A DNA stretch of 64,000 nt. It comes from Thermanaeromonas sp. C210 (GTDB lineage: Bacteria > Bacillota > DSM-521 > Neomoorellales > Neomoorellaceae). A program made the translations under genes and the position numbers. Under the pieces are notes generated by a model that saw only the letters and a list, made by a program, of their open reading frames with translations, did no database searches and was not told the origin of the DNA. The stretch covers positions 496,001-560,000 of the forward strand of contig NZ_BLWF01000003.1 of the NCBI RefSeq assembly GCF_013167955.1. The letters run 5' to 3'. Below, one piece after another: positions 16,110-25,682 of this stretch. The stretch's first letter is position 1. The number at the start of each line of letters is the position of its first letter.

Positions 16110-19100
16110 ATGAGCCTTCACTTCATCCTCGGCCGCGCCGGCACCGGAAAAACCCGCTACTGCCTCGAAGCCATCCGCCGGGAACTCCTGGCCGCCCCAG
16201 ACGGCCCGGCCCTCATCCTGTTGGTTCCCGAACAGGCCACCTTCCAGATGGAAAAGGCCCTGGTCACCGCCCCGGGCCTCAAGGGCTCCATCCGCGCCCA
16301 GGTCCTGAGTTTCCGCCGGCTGGCCTGGCGGGTTGCCCAGGAAGTAGGAGGTGCCGTTCGCCCCTACATCGGAGACCTGGCCAGGCACATGCTCCTGCGG
16401 CGCCTCCTGGAACACCACGCCGGGCAACTCCAGATCCTCGGCCGCGCCGCCTGGCGGCAGCCCGGCTTCCTGGCCGAAGTGGCCTCCACCCTGCGGGAGT
16501 TCAAGCACTACCGCCTCACCCCCGGACTAGTGCGCCAGGCCGCCGCCCAGGTTGCCTCCTCCGATCCTTCCGGCACCCTGGCGGCCAAGCTCCGGGACCT
16601 GGCCCTCCTGTGGGAGGAAATGGAGAAGGCCCTGGCCCCCAAATTCCAGGACCCCGAGGACACCCTGGAGCACCTGGCCGCCAACCTCCTGCGGAGCAGG
16701 GAACTCCGAGAAGCCGAGATCTGGGTGGACGGCTTCACCGGCTTCACCCCCCAGGAATACGCCGTGCTGGAGGGCCTCCTCAAGATCGGCCGCCGCGTCC
16801 ACGTCACCCTGTGCCTGGACCGCCCGGGCCCGGCGCCCGCCTCCCCGGGAGTCGACCCCTTTTATCCCGCCCGGGAAACCCGGGACAAACTTAAAGACCT
16901 TGCCCGCCGGTTGGGTATGACCGTAGAGCCGCCCACAGTGCTGGACGGGGAGCCTCCCCCTCGCTTCTCCGCGGCCCCGGCCCTGGCCTACATAGAACGC
17001 AACTTCTTCCGGCCCGGCGCCCCGGCCTTCGCCGGGGAAACGGCCTCCGTCCGCCTCCTCGCCGCCTCCGACCGTAGGGCTGAGGTGGAGGGAGTGGCCC
17101 GGGAGATCGTCCACCTCTGCCGCACCCGGGGCTACCGCTGGCGGGACGTAGCCGTAATGGTGCGCGACCTGGACCTCTACCGGGACCTCCTGGTCAATGT
17201 CTTCACCGACTACGGCATCCCCTTCTTCCTGGACGCCAAGCGGCCCCTTTTGCATCATCCCGCGGTAGAGCTCCTGCGGGCCGCGGTGGAAACCGTGGAC
17301 CGGGACTGGGCCTACGAGCCCCTTTTCCGGCTCCTAAAAACCGACCTCGCGCCTTTAAGCCGGGAGGAAGTGGACGTCCTGGAAAACTACGTCCTGGCCC
17401 ACGGCATCCGCGGCGAGCGCTGGATCGACGGCCGTCCGTGGACCTACCGCCTCCGCTACACCCTGGACGAAGACTGGGAGCCCGGCCCCGGCGACGAAGA
17501 AGACCTGGAGCGCATTAACCATCTCAGGGAACGGGTGGTGGCCTTCCTCGGCCCCTTCCACCGGGCCCTCCGCAGCTCCCGGAACGTGCGGGAAACCACC
17601 CTGGCCCTCTACAACCTCCTCCTCCGGCTGGACGTCCCCGGCCGCCTCGAGGCCTGGCGCACCCGGGCCATGGAAGAAGGCCGCCTGGACGAGGCCCAGG
17701 AGCACGCCCAGATCTGGGAGGCCGTGGTGGAGGTCCTGGAGCAGCTGGTGGAGATCCTGGGAGATGAAACCCTCACCTTGAGGGAGTACGCCCAGATCCT
17801 CGCCGCGGGCCTGGAGGGCTGGCGCCTGAGCCTGGTGCCCCAGGGGCTGGACCAGGTCCTCATAGCCTCCCTGGACCGCTCCCGCCACCCGGAAGTGCGG
17901 GCCGCCTTCCTCGTAGGGGTCAACGAGGGCGTCTTCCCCGCCCGGCCCCCCGCCGGCGGCTTCCTCAAGGACGCCGAGAGGGAGCGCCTCAAAGAGAAGG
18001 GCATCGACCTCGCCCCCTACGGCGAAAGGCTGCTGCTGGAGGAGCAGCACCTCATCTACCTGGCCCTCACGCGCTCCCGGGAACTCCTCACCCTGAGCTA
18101 TGCCCAGGCCGACGAAGAGGGCAGGGCTCTGCGGCCCTCCCAGGTTATAAACCGCCTAAAGGCCTTGCTGCCTGGCGTGGAGGAGACAACCCTGGGCCCG
18201 GAGCCGTCCCCGGCCGGGGATTCCCTCTCCTACATAGCCCGCCCCGGCCCCGTCCTGTCCTTCCTCGCCGGCCAGCTCCGCCGCTTCAAGGACGGTGAAG
18301 AAATAGACCCGGCGTGGTTTGACGTGTATAATTGGGCCCGGGAGCACCCGGAGTACCGCCCCCGGCTGGCCAAAATCCTTGACGGCCTGTTCTACACCAA
18401 CCGGGAAGAGCCCCTGAGCCCGGAGATAAGCCGGGCCCTGTACGGCGACACCGTAAAGAGCAGCGTCTCCCGCCTGGAGAGCTTCCAGGCCTGTCCCTTT
18501 TCCCACTTCCTGGGCCACGGTCTGAAGCTCAAGGAGCGGCGCCGCTATAAACTCGTGGCGCCGGACCTGGGCCGGTTTTTCCACGCCGCCCTCAAAAAAC
18601 TGGCCGCCGCGGTAATGGAAGGGGAGGTGGACTGGGGGACTCTGGACCCCGATTACTGCCGGGACCTCGGCCGCCGCATCGCCGAGGAACTGGCCCCCCA
18701 GCTCCAAAACGAGATCCTCCTCAGCACGGCCCGCTACCGCTACCTCACCCGCAAACTCCGGCAGACGGTGGAGCAGGCCGCCGGCGTCCTCACCGAGCAG
18801 GCCCGGCACAGCGCCTTCCGGCCCGCCGGGTTGGAGCTGGCCTTCGGCCGGGGGGAAAGCCTGCCGCCCCTGGAAATCCCCCTGGCCGGGGGAAGGGTGC
18901 TGGAGATCTCCGGACGCATCGACCGGGTGGACGTGGCCCCCGGCCCCGAAGGGCTCTGGGTGCGGGTGGTGGACTACAAATCCGGCCCCGCCGACCTCAA
19001 GCTCCCGGATCTCTACTGGGGCCTGAAGCTCCAGCTCTTCACCTACTTGGAAGTGCTCCTCACCTTCGGTCCCGGCCTCTTCGGCCGGCCGTGCCTCCCG

Positions 19101-19565
19101 GCAGGGGTCCTGTACTTCCCGGTCGTCAACCCCCTGGTCAGGACCCCGGGCCCGGCCGCCGGGGCGCCCGAAGAGGAGCTCCTGAAAAAATTCCGGATGA
19201 AGGGCTTCGTGGTGGCCCACCTGCCGGCCCTGAAGCTCATGGACGACCACCTGCCGGAGCCGTCGCCCTTCCTGCCCGTAAGCGTCAGGAGGGACGGCAC
19301 CCTGGACGCCCGGTCCGCCGCCCTCACGGCGGACCAGATCCAGTCCCTCAGGCGGCACCTCCGCCGCCTCCTGCAGGAAATAGGCGAGCGCATCGCCCGG
19401 GGCGAGGTGGACATCGCCCCCTACCGCCGGCGGGGAACCTCGCCGTGCCGTTACTGCCCCTACCGGCCCGTCTGCGGCTTCGATCCGCTGCTGCCTGGCG
19501 GCGGCTACCGCTTCCTGCCCGACCCGGACGCCCGGGAGATCTGGAAGCGGCTGCTACAAGAGTGA
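16110..19565 (+). CDS. addB: AddB, helicase-nuclease subunit B
   Basis: AddB (1151 residues) partners AddA in the AddAB helicase-nuclease, which processes double-strand breaks and degrades linear foreign DNA until it meets a Chi site. The N-terminal P-loop is GRAGTGKT (residues 7-14). Near the C-terminus, GRIDRVD and VDYKSG (about 935-958) form the RecB-type nuclease site. Four cysteines at C795, C1113, C1116 and C1122 make the iron-sulphur staple typical of AddB. It lies between two inverted repeat elements, and addA follows about 350 bases later, an unusually long gap for this pair. Confidence 0.94.
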   Translation: MSLHFILGRAGTGKTRYCLEAIRRELLAAPDGPALILLVPEQATFQMEKALVTAPGLKGSIRAQVLSFRRLAWRVAQEVGGAVRPYIGDLARHMLLRRLLEHHAGQLQILGRAAWRQPGFLAEVASTLREFKHYRLTPGLVRQAAAQVASSDPSGTLAAKLRDLALLWEEMEKALAPKFQDPEDTLEHLAANLLRSRELREAEIWVDGFTGFTPQEYAVLEGLLKIGRRVHVTLCLDRPGPAPASPGVDPFYPARETRDKLKDLARRLGMTVEPPTVLDGEPPPRFSAAPALAYIERNFFRPGAPAFAGETASVRLLAASDRRAEVEGVAREIVHLCRTRGYRWRDVAVMVRDLDLYRDLLVNVFTDYGIPFFLDAKRPLLHHPAVELLRAAVETVDRDWAYEPLFRLLKTDLAPLSREEVDVLENYVLAHGIRGERWIDGRPWTYRLRYTLDEDWEPGPGDEEDLERINHLRERVVAFLGPFHRALRSSRNVRETTLALYNLLLRLDVPGRLEAWRTRAMEEGRLDEAQEHAQIWEAVVEVLEQLVEILGDETLTLREYAQILAAGLEGWRLSLVPQGLDQVLIASLDRSRHPEVRAAFLVGVNEGVFPARPPAGGFLKDAERERLKEKGIDLAPYGERLLLEEQHLIYLALTRSRELLTLSYAQADEEGRALRPSQVINRLKALLPGVEETTLGPEPSPAGDSLSYIARPGPVLSFLAGQLRRFKDGEEIDPAWFDVYNWAREHPEYRPRLAKILDGLFYTNREEPLSPEISRALYGDTVKSSVSRLESFQACPFSHFLGHGLKLKERRRYKLVAPDLGRFFHAALKKLAAAVMEGEVDWGTLDPDYCRDLGRRIAEELAPQLQNEILLSTARYRYLTRKLRQTVEQAAGVLTEQARHSAFRPAGLELAFGRGESLPPLEIPLAGGRVLEISGRIDRVDVAPGPEGLWVRVVDYKSGPADLKLPDLYWGLKLQLFTYLEVLLTFGPGLFGRPCLPAGVLYFPVVNPLVRTPGPAAGAPEEELLKKFRMKGFVVAHLPALKLMDDHLPEPSPFLPVSVRRDGTLDARSAALTADQIQSLRRHLRRLLQEIGERIARGEVDIAPYRRRGTSPCRYCPYRPVCGFDPLLPGGGYRFLPDPDAREIWKRLLQE

Positions 19566-19620
19566 CCGGCGCCACCCGGGCAGGCCCTCGTGTACCGCCC
19601 GTCTTGATGAGGGTGATTTA

Positions 19621-19820
19621 GCTCGCAAGCGAGCGACTTGAGCCGAGCGGAACACCAAACTTAGCGAAATCGAGGCCGGAGGCGGACCCGAGGCCATGGA
19701 TGGCCGAGGCCGGCAACTGAGACAGGATGTCGAATTTGCCGGGAAGTCCGCCGAAGCTTGAGGCCTTTGTGCTAGTTTGGCCCGCGAGGGTTTCCGGAGC
19801 GAGCGAAAGCCAGGCAGGCC
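19621..19820 (-). repeat. Dispersed repeat element, copy B (between addB and addA)
   Basis: Inverted copy of the 15828-16028 element. The core at 19687-19743 matches copy A on the opposite strand with one mismatch in 57 bases. The hairpin arms are CCGGCAA (19710-19716) and TTGCCGG (19736-19742), again with a 19-base loop, and the palindrome is kept. It fills most of the 19566-19917 gap. A short, shared hypothetical peptide can be read across both copies, but the pattern of gaps argues against coding. Confidence 0.8.
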
Positions 19821-19917
19821 TAGGCTCGAAAGTGGGGATAACGCAAGGCCAAGCCCGGCGCGGGAGGAGAATATTTTAAGGTAGAATAAGGCAGAGTAGG
19901 GGAGAGGGAGAAACCGG

Positions 19918-22900
19918 ATGCCGACAACCTGGACGCCCGAACAGAGGGAAGCCATCGAAACGAGGGACGCCCACCTCCTCATCTCGGCCTCCGCCGGGGC
20001 GGGGAAGACCGCCGTCCTCGTGCAGCGGGTAATCGAGCGCCTCACCGATCCCAGGTGCCCCGCGGACATCGACCGCCTCCTGGTGGTCACCTTCACCCAG
20101 GCGGCGGCCGCCGAAATGCGCGAGCGCATCGGGCTGGCCCTGGCCCAGGCCCTGGCCCGGGAGCCCCATGCGGCCCACCTTCGGCGTCAGCTCCTCCTCC
20201 TGGAGCAGGCCAGCATCACCACCCTCCACTCCTTCTGCCTGGACCTCATGCGCCGGTACTTCTACCTCCTCCAGCTCCCGCCCTCCTTCCGGGTCATGGG
20301 GGAGACAGAATCCTCCCTCCTCCGCCAGGAAATCCTGGAAGAAGTGCTGGAGGACCGCTACGCCCGGGCCCTGGAGGCCGCGTCCCCCTTCGGCCGCCTG
20401 GTGGACTCCTTCGGCGGCCAGAGGGACGACCGCCTCCTCCAGGACCTCATCCTCCGCCTCTACACCTTCTCCCGCACCCATCCCTGGCCCCGCTGGTGGC
20501 TGGAAAGGCTCCCGGAGGCCTACCGGAACGATGCCGCGGCCTCCCCGGACGACCTCCCCTGGGTGCGAGCCTTGAGGGAGGGCCTCGCCCGGGAAATAAA
20601 GGATCTCGTGGCCAAGGCCAGGGAGGCCCTGGCCCTGGCCCAGAGCCCCGGAGGCCCGGCGCCCTATGCCGACGCCCTCAGGGCCGACCTGGCCCAGATG
20701 GAAGACCTTTACCAAGCGGCCCGCAGGTCCTGGGACGACCTCTGCCGCGCCGCCCGGAACATGGAGTTCCCCGCCTTAAGGCGCTGTCCCGCCGGGGTGG
20801 ACCCCGAACTCAAAGACCGGGTCCAGGCCCTGCGGCAGGACTATAAAGACCGCCTGCGCTCCTGGCAGCAGACCTACTTCACCCACACCTCCGCCGCCGT
20901 CCTCTCCGCCCTGCGGGACCTGGCGCCCCTGGTGGAAGAGCTGGTCCAGGCAGTGCTGGACTTCGGTCGGGCCTACCAGGAGGCCAAGGAACAGCAGGGC
21001 CTGGTGGACTTCAGCGACCTCGAGCACTACTGCCTGCGCCTCCTCCTAGACCCCGAGGCCACCCCCGGGGACCCCCGCCCGTCAGACCTCGCCCGGGAGC
21101 TCCGGGAACACTTTGTAGAGGTCCTGGTGGACGAATACCAGGACATAAACGCCCTCCAGGAACTCATCCTCCACCTCGTCTCCCGGCCGGAGGGGGAGGG
21201 GCCCAACCTGGTCCTCATAGGGGACGTGAAGCAGAGCATCTACCGCTTCCGCTGGGCCGAGCCGGGCCTCTTCCTGGAAAAATACCTCACCTACGGCCGG
21301 AGTCCCGGCAGCCGGCGGCGCCGCGTGGACCTCACCGTCAACTTCCGCAGCCGCCCCGAGATCCTCCACGCCGTGAACTTCATCTTCCGCCAGATCATGA
21401 CCCCGGAGGTGGGGGAACTGGACTACGACGAAGCCGCCGAGCTGCGCCCCGGCGCCTCCTACCCGGCGGGGGAAGGGGGCGGCCAGGTGGAGGTGCACCT
21501 CCTGGAGCTGGCCGGCCGGGACGAGCCCGCCCCGCCCGCCGGGCCCGAAGGCGAGGAACCTGACGAAGAAGAGCCGGAGGCCGTCCAGGCCGAGGCCCGC
21601 CTGGTGGCCCGCCGCATCCGGGAGCTCCTGGAGGACACCCGCGTATGGGACCCGGCCACCGGCTCCTGCCGGCCCCTGGCCTACCGCGACATAGCCGTGC
21701 TCCTGCGCTCCACCCGGGGAAGGGCCGGGATTTTCCTAGAAGAGTTGGCCCGGGCGGGGATTCCGGCCTACGCCGACACCGGGGAGGGCTACTTCGCCTC
21801 CCCTGAGGTGGCCACGGTGGTGTCCCTCCTCCAGGTCATCGACAACCCCTACCAGGACATCCCCCTGGCCGCCGTCCTCCGCTCGCCCCTGGTGGGCCTC
21901 AAGGCCGCCGACCTGGCCCGGATCCGCGCCGCCCACCCCGGGGAGGAATTCGCCGCCGCCGTCCTGGCGGAGGCCCGGTCCGGGCGGGGTCCCCTGGCCG
22001 CCCGGCTGGCCGCCTTCTGGCAAAAACTCGAATCCTGGCGCACCCTGGCCCGCCGGGGTAAGCCCTCGGACCTCATCTGGACCATCTTCCGCGAAACCGG
22101 CTACTACGACTGGGCCGGGGGACTGCCAGGCGGCCGCTACCGCCAGGCCAACCTGCGGGCCCTCATCGACCGGGCCCGCCAGTACGAACAAACCTCCTTG
22201 CGCGGCCTTTTCGGTTTCCTGCGCTTCATCGACCGGCTCATGGAGAGGGGAGAAGACCTGGCCGAGGCCCAGCCCCTGGGGGAGAAGGAAGACGTGGTGA
22301 GGGTCATAAGCGTCCACAAGAGCAAGGGCCTCGAGTTCCCCGTAGTTATCGTGGCCGGCCTGGGCACCCGGTTCAACTTCCAGGACCTCTACCGGAACAG
22401 TCTCATCCACCGGGAACTCGGCCTCGGCCTGGAGTGGGTGGACCCCGAAAGGAGGCTCGCCTATCCCACCCTCCTGCACCTCGCCGTGCGGGACCGCCTG
22501 AAAAAGGAGACCCTGGCCGAGGAAATGCGCATCCTCTACGTGGCCCTCACCCGCGCCCGGGAAAAGCTCATCCTGGTGGGCAGCTTCAGGGGAGGGGAGA
22601 AGGGCCTGCCGGGCCTCAACCCTGCGGCGGCTGCGGCCAGTGCTAAGCTGCCGGCATCCTCCCTGGCCCGGGCCCGCTCCTTTCTCGACTGGCTCCTGCC
22701 CGCCCTGGCCCGCCACCCCGACGGGGAGGAAATCCGCCGCCGGGCGGGCTCGTCCCAGGCTCCGCCACGGCTCCTCCAGGACCCCTCCTCCTGGGAAATA
22801 CGCTTCTTCACCCTGCGGGACCTGGCCGGTGCGGCAGAGCCCGGCGCTGAAGAGGAACTCGGCGCCCTGGCCGCCCTGCGGGCCCTGGAGCCCGTGCCCG

Positions 22901-23625
22901 CCGGGCCCCGCCGGGAGGAGATAGTGTCCGTCCTGGAGTGGGAATACCCTTACCACGCCTGGGCCTCTGTCCCCGCCAAGGTATCCGTCAGCGACCTGAC
23001 CACGCGGGAGGACCACCTCTTCCTCCAGGACGACGTGGCCGTGCGTCCCTACCTTCCCCGCGTGGCCCGGCAGCCGCGCTTCGCCACGCAAGCGGCCGGG
23101 CTTTCCGCCGCCGAGGTGGGCAGCGCATACCACCTGGTCATGCAGCACCTCAACCTCAAGGCGGACCTCGACGCGGCCGGCATCGCCCGCCAGATACAGG
23201 ACCTCGTGGACCGGGAAATCCTCACCGCCGAACAGGCCGCCGCCGTGTCCTGCGCGGACATCGCTGCCTTGTTTGCCACGGATCTCGGCCGCCGCCTGCT
23301 GGCCGCCCGGACCGTGCGGCGGGAAGTTCCCTTCACCCTGTCCCTGCCCGCGTGCCGCCTGTACCCGGAGCTGGAAGGGGAGGGGGCCGGGGAAAGCGTG
23401 GTAGTACAGGGCATCATCGACTGCCTGGCCGATGAAGGCGACGGCTGGCTCCTCATCGACTACAAGACGGACCGGGTAGACCCCGGCAACCTGCAGGAAG
23501 TGGTACGGCACTACACACCGCAGTTAAACATATACGGCCTAGCCGTAGAAACCATCTACGGCCGGCCCGTCAAAGAAAAATACCTCTACTTCTTCACACC
23601 CGGCATCCCCGTAAGCTGCCCCTAG
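19918..23625 (+). CDS. addA: AddA, helicase-nuclease subunit A
   Basis: A 1235-residue UvrD-like helicase with a C-terminal RecB-family nuclease, the catalytic partner of AddB. Walker A is SASAGAGKTA (about residues 23-32). Motif II is DEYQDINALQE (about 405), then VKQSIYRFR (about 440), VISVHKSKGLEFPVVIV (about 798) and ILYVALTRAREKLI (about 870). The nuclease site is GIIDCLADEGDGWLLIDYKTD (about 1165-1185; GIID and DYKTD are its ends). The ATG follows GGGGAGAGGGAG. The length and motif set suggest it is fully active. Confidence 0.95.
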   Translation: MPTTWTPEQREAIETRDAHLLISASAGAGKTAVLVQRVIERLTDPRCPADIDRLLVVTFTQAAAAEMRERIGLALAQALAREPHAAHLRRQLLLLEQASITTLHSFCLDLMRRYFYLLQLPPSFRVMGETESSLLRQEILEEVLEDRYARALEAASPFGRLVDSFGGQRDDRLLQDLILRLYTFSRTHPWPRWWLERLPEAYRNDAAASPDDLPWVRALREGLAREIKDLVAKAREALALAQSPGGPAPYADALRADLAQMEDLYQAARRSWDDLCRAARNMEFPALRRCPAGVDPELKDRVQALRQDYKDRLRSWQQTYFTHTSAAVLSALRDLAPLVEELVQAVLDFGRAYQEAKEQQGLVDFSDLEHYCLRLLLDPEATPGDPRPSDLARELREHFVEVLVDEYQDINALQELILHLVSRPEGEGPNLVLIGDVKQSIYRFRWAEPGLFLEKYLTYGRSPGSRRRRVDLTVNFRSRPEILHAVNFIFRQIMTPEVGELDYDEAAELRPGASYPAGEGGGQVEVHLLELAGRDEPAPPAGPEGEEPDEEEPEAVQAEARLVARRIRELLEDTRVWDPATGSCRPLAYRDIAVLLRSTRGRAGIFLEELARAGIPAYADTGEGYFASPEVATVVSLLQVIDNPYQDIPLAAVLRSPLVGLKAADLARIRAAHPGEEFAAAVLAEARSGRGPLAARLAAFWQKLESWRTLARRGKPSDLIWTIFRETGYYDWAGGLPGGRYRQANLRALIDRARQYEQTSLRGLFGFLRFIDRLMERGEDLAEAQPLGEKEDVVRVISVHKSKGLEFPVVIVAGLGTRFNFQDLYRNSLIHRELGLGLEWVDPERRLAYPTLLHLAVRDRLKKETLAEEMRILYVALTRAREKLILVGSFRGGEKGLPGLNPAAAAASAKLPASSLARARSFLDWLLPALARHPDGEEIRRRAGSSQAPPRLLQDPSSWEIRFFTLRDLAGAAEPGAEEELGALAALRALEPVPAGPRREEIVSVLEWEYPYHAWASVPAKVSVSDLTTREDHLFLQDDVAVRPYLPRVARQPRFATQAAGLSAAEVGSAYHLVMQHLNLKADLDAAGIARQIQDLVDREILTAEQAAAVSCADIAALFATDLGRRLLAARTVRREVPFTLSLPACRLYPELEGEGAGESVVVQGIIDCLADEGDGWLLIDYKTDRVDPGNLQEVVRHYTPQLNIYGLAVETIYGRPVKEKYLYFFTPGIPVSCP

Positions 23626-23815
23626 AAGGCCCGCGTGTCACCGTAATGTCCGGTCCCTCTCGCCTCCTTCACGCAACCCGCCGCACATATACCCGCATTA
23701 GGCCCGGCGCCATGTACCCTTCGTCCCATGCCGGGCACCTTTCGCCATTCACTACCGGCACGGCCCGGCGCCCGCAAGGCGGCATGCAAAATTTGTTTGC
23801 CTGTTCAGAATCGTA

Positions 23816-23844
23816 TTGACAACAAAAATGTCGTCTGATAGACT
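23816..23844 (+). promoter_or_regulatory. Sigma-A-type promoter for the winged-helix gene
   Basis: TTGACA (23816-23821) and TAGACT (23839-23844) are separated by 17 bases, a good housekeeping promoter about 47 bases before the GTG start at 23891. GTCTGATAGAC around the -10 box is a small palindrome and could be an operator, perhaps for the adjacent regulator. The 23626-23815 stretch before it shows nothing else I can name. Confidence 0.55.
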
Positions 23845-23890
23845 GTTATCAGGAAAAACATACCACTTACACCAATAGGAGGTGAAACCG

Positions 23891-24373
23891 GTGCAGGCTT
23901 ACTGCAGAATAGCCGTGCACGGGGGCAAACTGGTCCTCAAGGGCGAAGCGGAGTTCGTCAAGGAAGTTTTGCGCGAGCATCTATCAGAACTTTTACATGA
24001 GTGGGGCAAAGAAAGCGATAGGGTAGAAGTAGCAGTGGAGCCCGTTCCCGCGGTGGAGGAAGCCGCCCCCGCGCCGCCCCCGGCGTCGCCCACCATGGCC
24101 GAACTGCGCTCCAGGGCCAGGGTGGAGAACAACAAGGAACTGGTCACCCTCGCCGTGTACTACTGCGAGCACTGCCGCCACGAGCAGCCCACCAACGAAG
24201 ACCTCCGCCGCATCCTCAAAGACGAGCTCCGCGAAAAAACAAGCACCATCAACAGCCTCACCACCTACCTCCAGCGGGCAAAGAAGGAAGGCTGGCTCGG
24301 CCAGGAGGGTAAACGTTGGCGCCTCACTTCTACCGGACTGGAAAAGGTGCAGGAACTGCTGGAAGAACGCTGA
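23891..24373 (+). CDS. Winged-helix domain protein, unknown function
   Basis: About 160 residues from GTG 23891, eight bases after AGGAGGTGAAAC; an earlier GTG at 23882 would sit inside that ribosome site. The N-terminal 55 residues form an alpha/beta segment (CRIAVHGGKLVLKGEAEFVK), then a proline-alanine linker (PAPPPASP), then a helical C-terminal domain from about residue 70. Its end, STINSLTTYLQRAKKEGWLG plus GKRWRLTSTGLEKV, is winged-helix-like. The cysteine cluster CEHC could bind metal but has no second pair. It has its own promoter. I do not recognise the family; a role in regulation is inferred only from the fold. Confidence 0.5.
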   Translation: MQAYCRIAVHGGKLVLKGEAEFVKEVLREHLSELLHEWGKESDRVEVAVEPVPAVEEAAPAPPPASPTMAELRSRARVENNKELVTLAVYYCEHCRHEQPTNEDLRRILKDELREKTSTINSLTTYLQRAKKEGWLGQEGKRWRLTSTGLEKVQELLEER

Positions 24374-24568
24374 TAATTCACACCAAACTGTATCCGCCGC
24401 TGCTTAGATCTGCGTAATACGCTGGGATACGACCTTCAACCTTTCGTCCGCACTGCAAATACTTAAACCTTTCTTCGCTTCCCCGAACTTTCGTAGTTTG
24501 ATCTTCCCCGGCTGCATGGGGGACAATACAATCAACTTCTAACATCTTCGTTTGGGAGGTGTCTGACG

Positions 24569-25186
24569 GTGAAAGCCACGCAATATTCGTGGCTGCGGGA
24601 GAGCGAGCTTGCGCGTTTGGTATGCCTCGTACCCGTCTACGGTCCCGACGGGGGCAATTACACAGAGGTGTGGTTCGATAACGGGGACAAGGTTACGGTG
24701 AGGTACCGCGTGCCAACCGTCGCCAAGAACACAGCGGCCTTCCTAGGCGTAAGCCGCCACCAGAGCTCGGCGGCCTGGCACCGCGGTAAGCGCCGGCACG
24801 GGCCTCCCATAGTATTGCCCCCCGGCATCACCCTCGTGGCCCTGCCCGTCCGCCGGCCCCTGTACCGGGACCACGGCGGCATAGGCTATGTTGTACTGCA
24901 GAAAATAGACTCGTGGGAGCGCATAGAAGAAGGGGAATTCCGCACCCGGCTTCACCTGGCCGGCGGCCACCGCTTAAACTGCCTCCTCAAAATAGAAACC
25001 CTGGAACTCCGGCTCCTGGATGCGGCCAAAGTGTCCCACCGCAGCCGCGAGCTCTTCGAAAAGCTCTCCAAGCACCAGAGTACCCGCATCCCCATTCCCT
25101 TCTGTCTCAGTGAGATAAAGGAATTAACAGACCCGGGCGGGGTGTGTAAGTGTGCAAATTCTTCTAGAGGAGGTAACGTCCAATGA
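24569..25186 (+). CDS. Possible divergent ComK-like protein
   Basis: A 205-residue protein starting at GTG 24569 after GGGAGGTG. I see a resemblance in layout to ComK, the competence master regulator of Bacilli. Matching points include a short conserved N-terminal strand region ([16 protein letters not shown]), an F-G-S-like turn (FLGVSRHQ), H-G-P-P-I-V (residues about 87-92; ComK has H-K-P-P-I) and a basic strand-loop segment [19 protein letters not shown]. No membrane segments or other known domains. The match is by eye and weak. Bacillus ComK is of similar length. It sits in an operon-like run with yjbQ, whose ATG overlaps its stop. Confidence 0.3.
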   Translation: MKATQYSWLRESELARLVCLVPVYGPDGGNYTEVWFDNGDKVTVRYRVPTVAKNTAAFLGVSRHQSSAAWHRGKRRHGPPIVLPPGITLVALPVRRPLYRDHGGIGYVVLQKIDSWERIEEGEFRTRLHLAGGHRLNCLLKIETLELRLLDAAKVSHRSRELFEKLSKHQSTRIPIPFCLSEIKELTDPGGVCKCANSSRGGNVQ

Positions 25187-25596
25187 AGTCCTACACCAAA
25201 TACCTCTGGTTTAACACCGAACGCCGCCGCGAGTACATCAACATAACGGGCGAAGTGGAAAAGGCCGTGGAAGAGAGCGGCATCCAGGAAGGTATGGTCC
25301 TGGTGTCGGCCATGCACATCACGGCCGGCGTGTACGTCAACGACGCCGAGCCGGGCATCATCCAGGACATAGACGAAATGCTGGAGAAGCTGGCCCCCTA
25401 CGGCCGGCCCTACAGGCACCACCGGACGGGGGAGGATAACGGCGACGCCCACCTCAAAAGCATCCTCGTCCACCACCAGGTGGTGGTGCCGGTAACCGGG
25501 GGAAAGCTCGATCTGGGCCCGTGGCAGCAGATCTACTACGCCGAATTCGACGGGCAGAGGAGAAAAAGGGTGGTCATCAAAGTCATGGGCGAATGA
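25183..25596 (+). CDS. yjbQ: YjbQ family protein (secondary thiamine-phosphate synthase)
   Basis: A 137-residue UPF0047/YjbQ protein. Key blocks are [10 protein letters not shown] (about residues 46-55), [20 protein letters not shown] (about 83-102) and [18 protein letters not shown] near the C-terminus, holding the histidines and acidic residues of the active-site pocket. Some members replace ThiE for thiamine phosphate synthesis, and thiL is encoded in this window. Others have no proven role. The ATG overlaps the preceding stop (ATGA), and AGGAGG provides the ribosome site. Confidence 0.9.
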   Translation: MKSYTKYLWFNTERRREYINITGEVEKAVEESGIQEGMVLVSAMHITAGVYVNDAEPGIIQDIDEMLEKLAPYGRPYRHHRTGEDNGDAHLKSILVHHQVVVPVTGGKLDLGPWQQIYYAEFDGQRRKRVVIKVMGE

Positions 25597-25682
25597 GGAG
25601 GAATAGATGGCAGGATTTTTCCTCTTCTTGTCGAAAAGGACTCCCCAACAGTCCCCTAGAACTTCGGGTACCGGAAAGGAAA

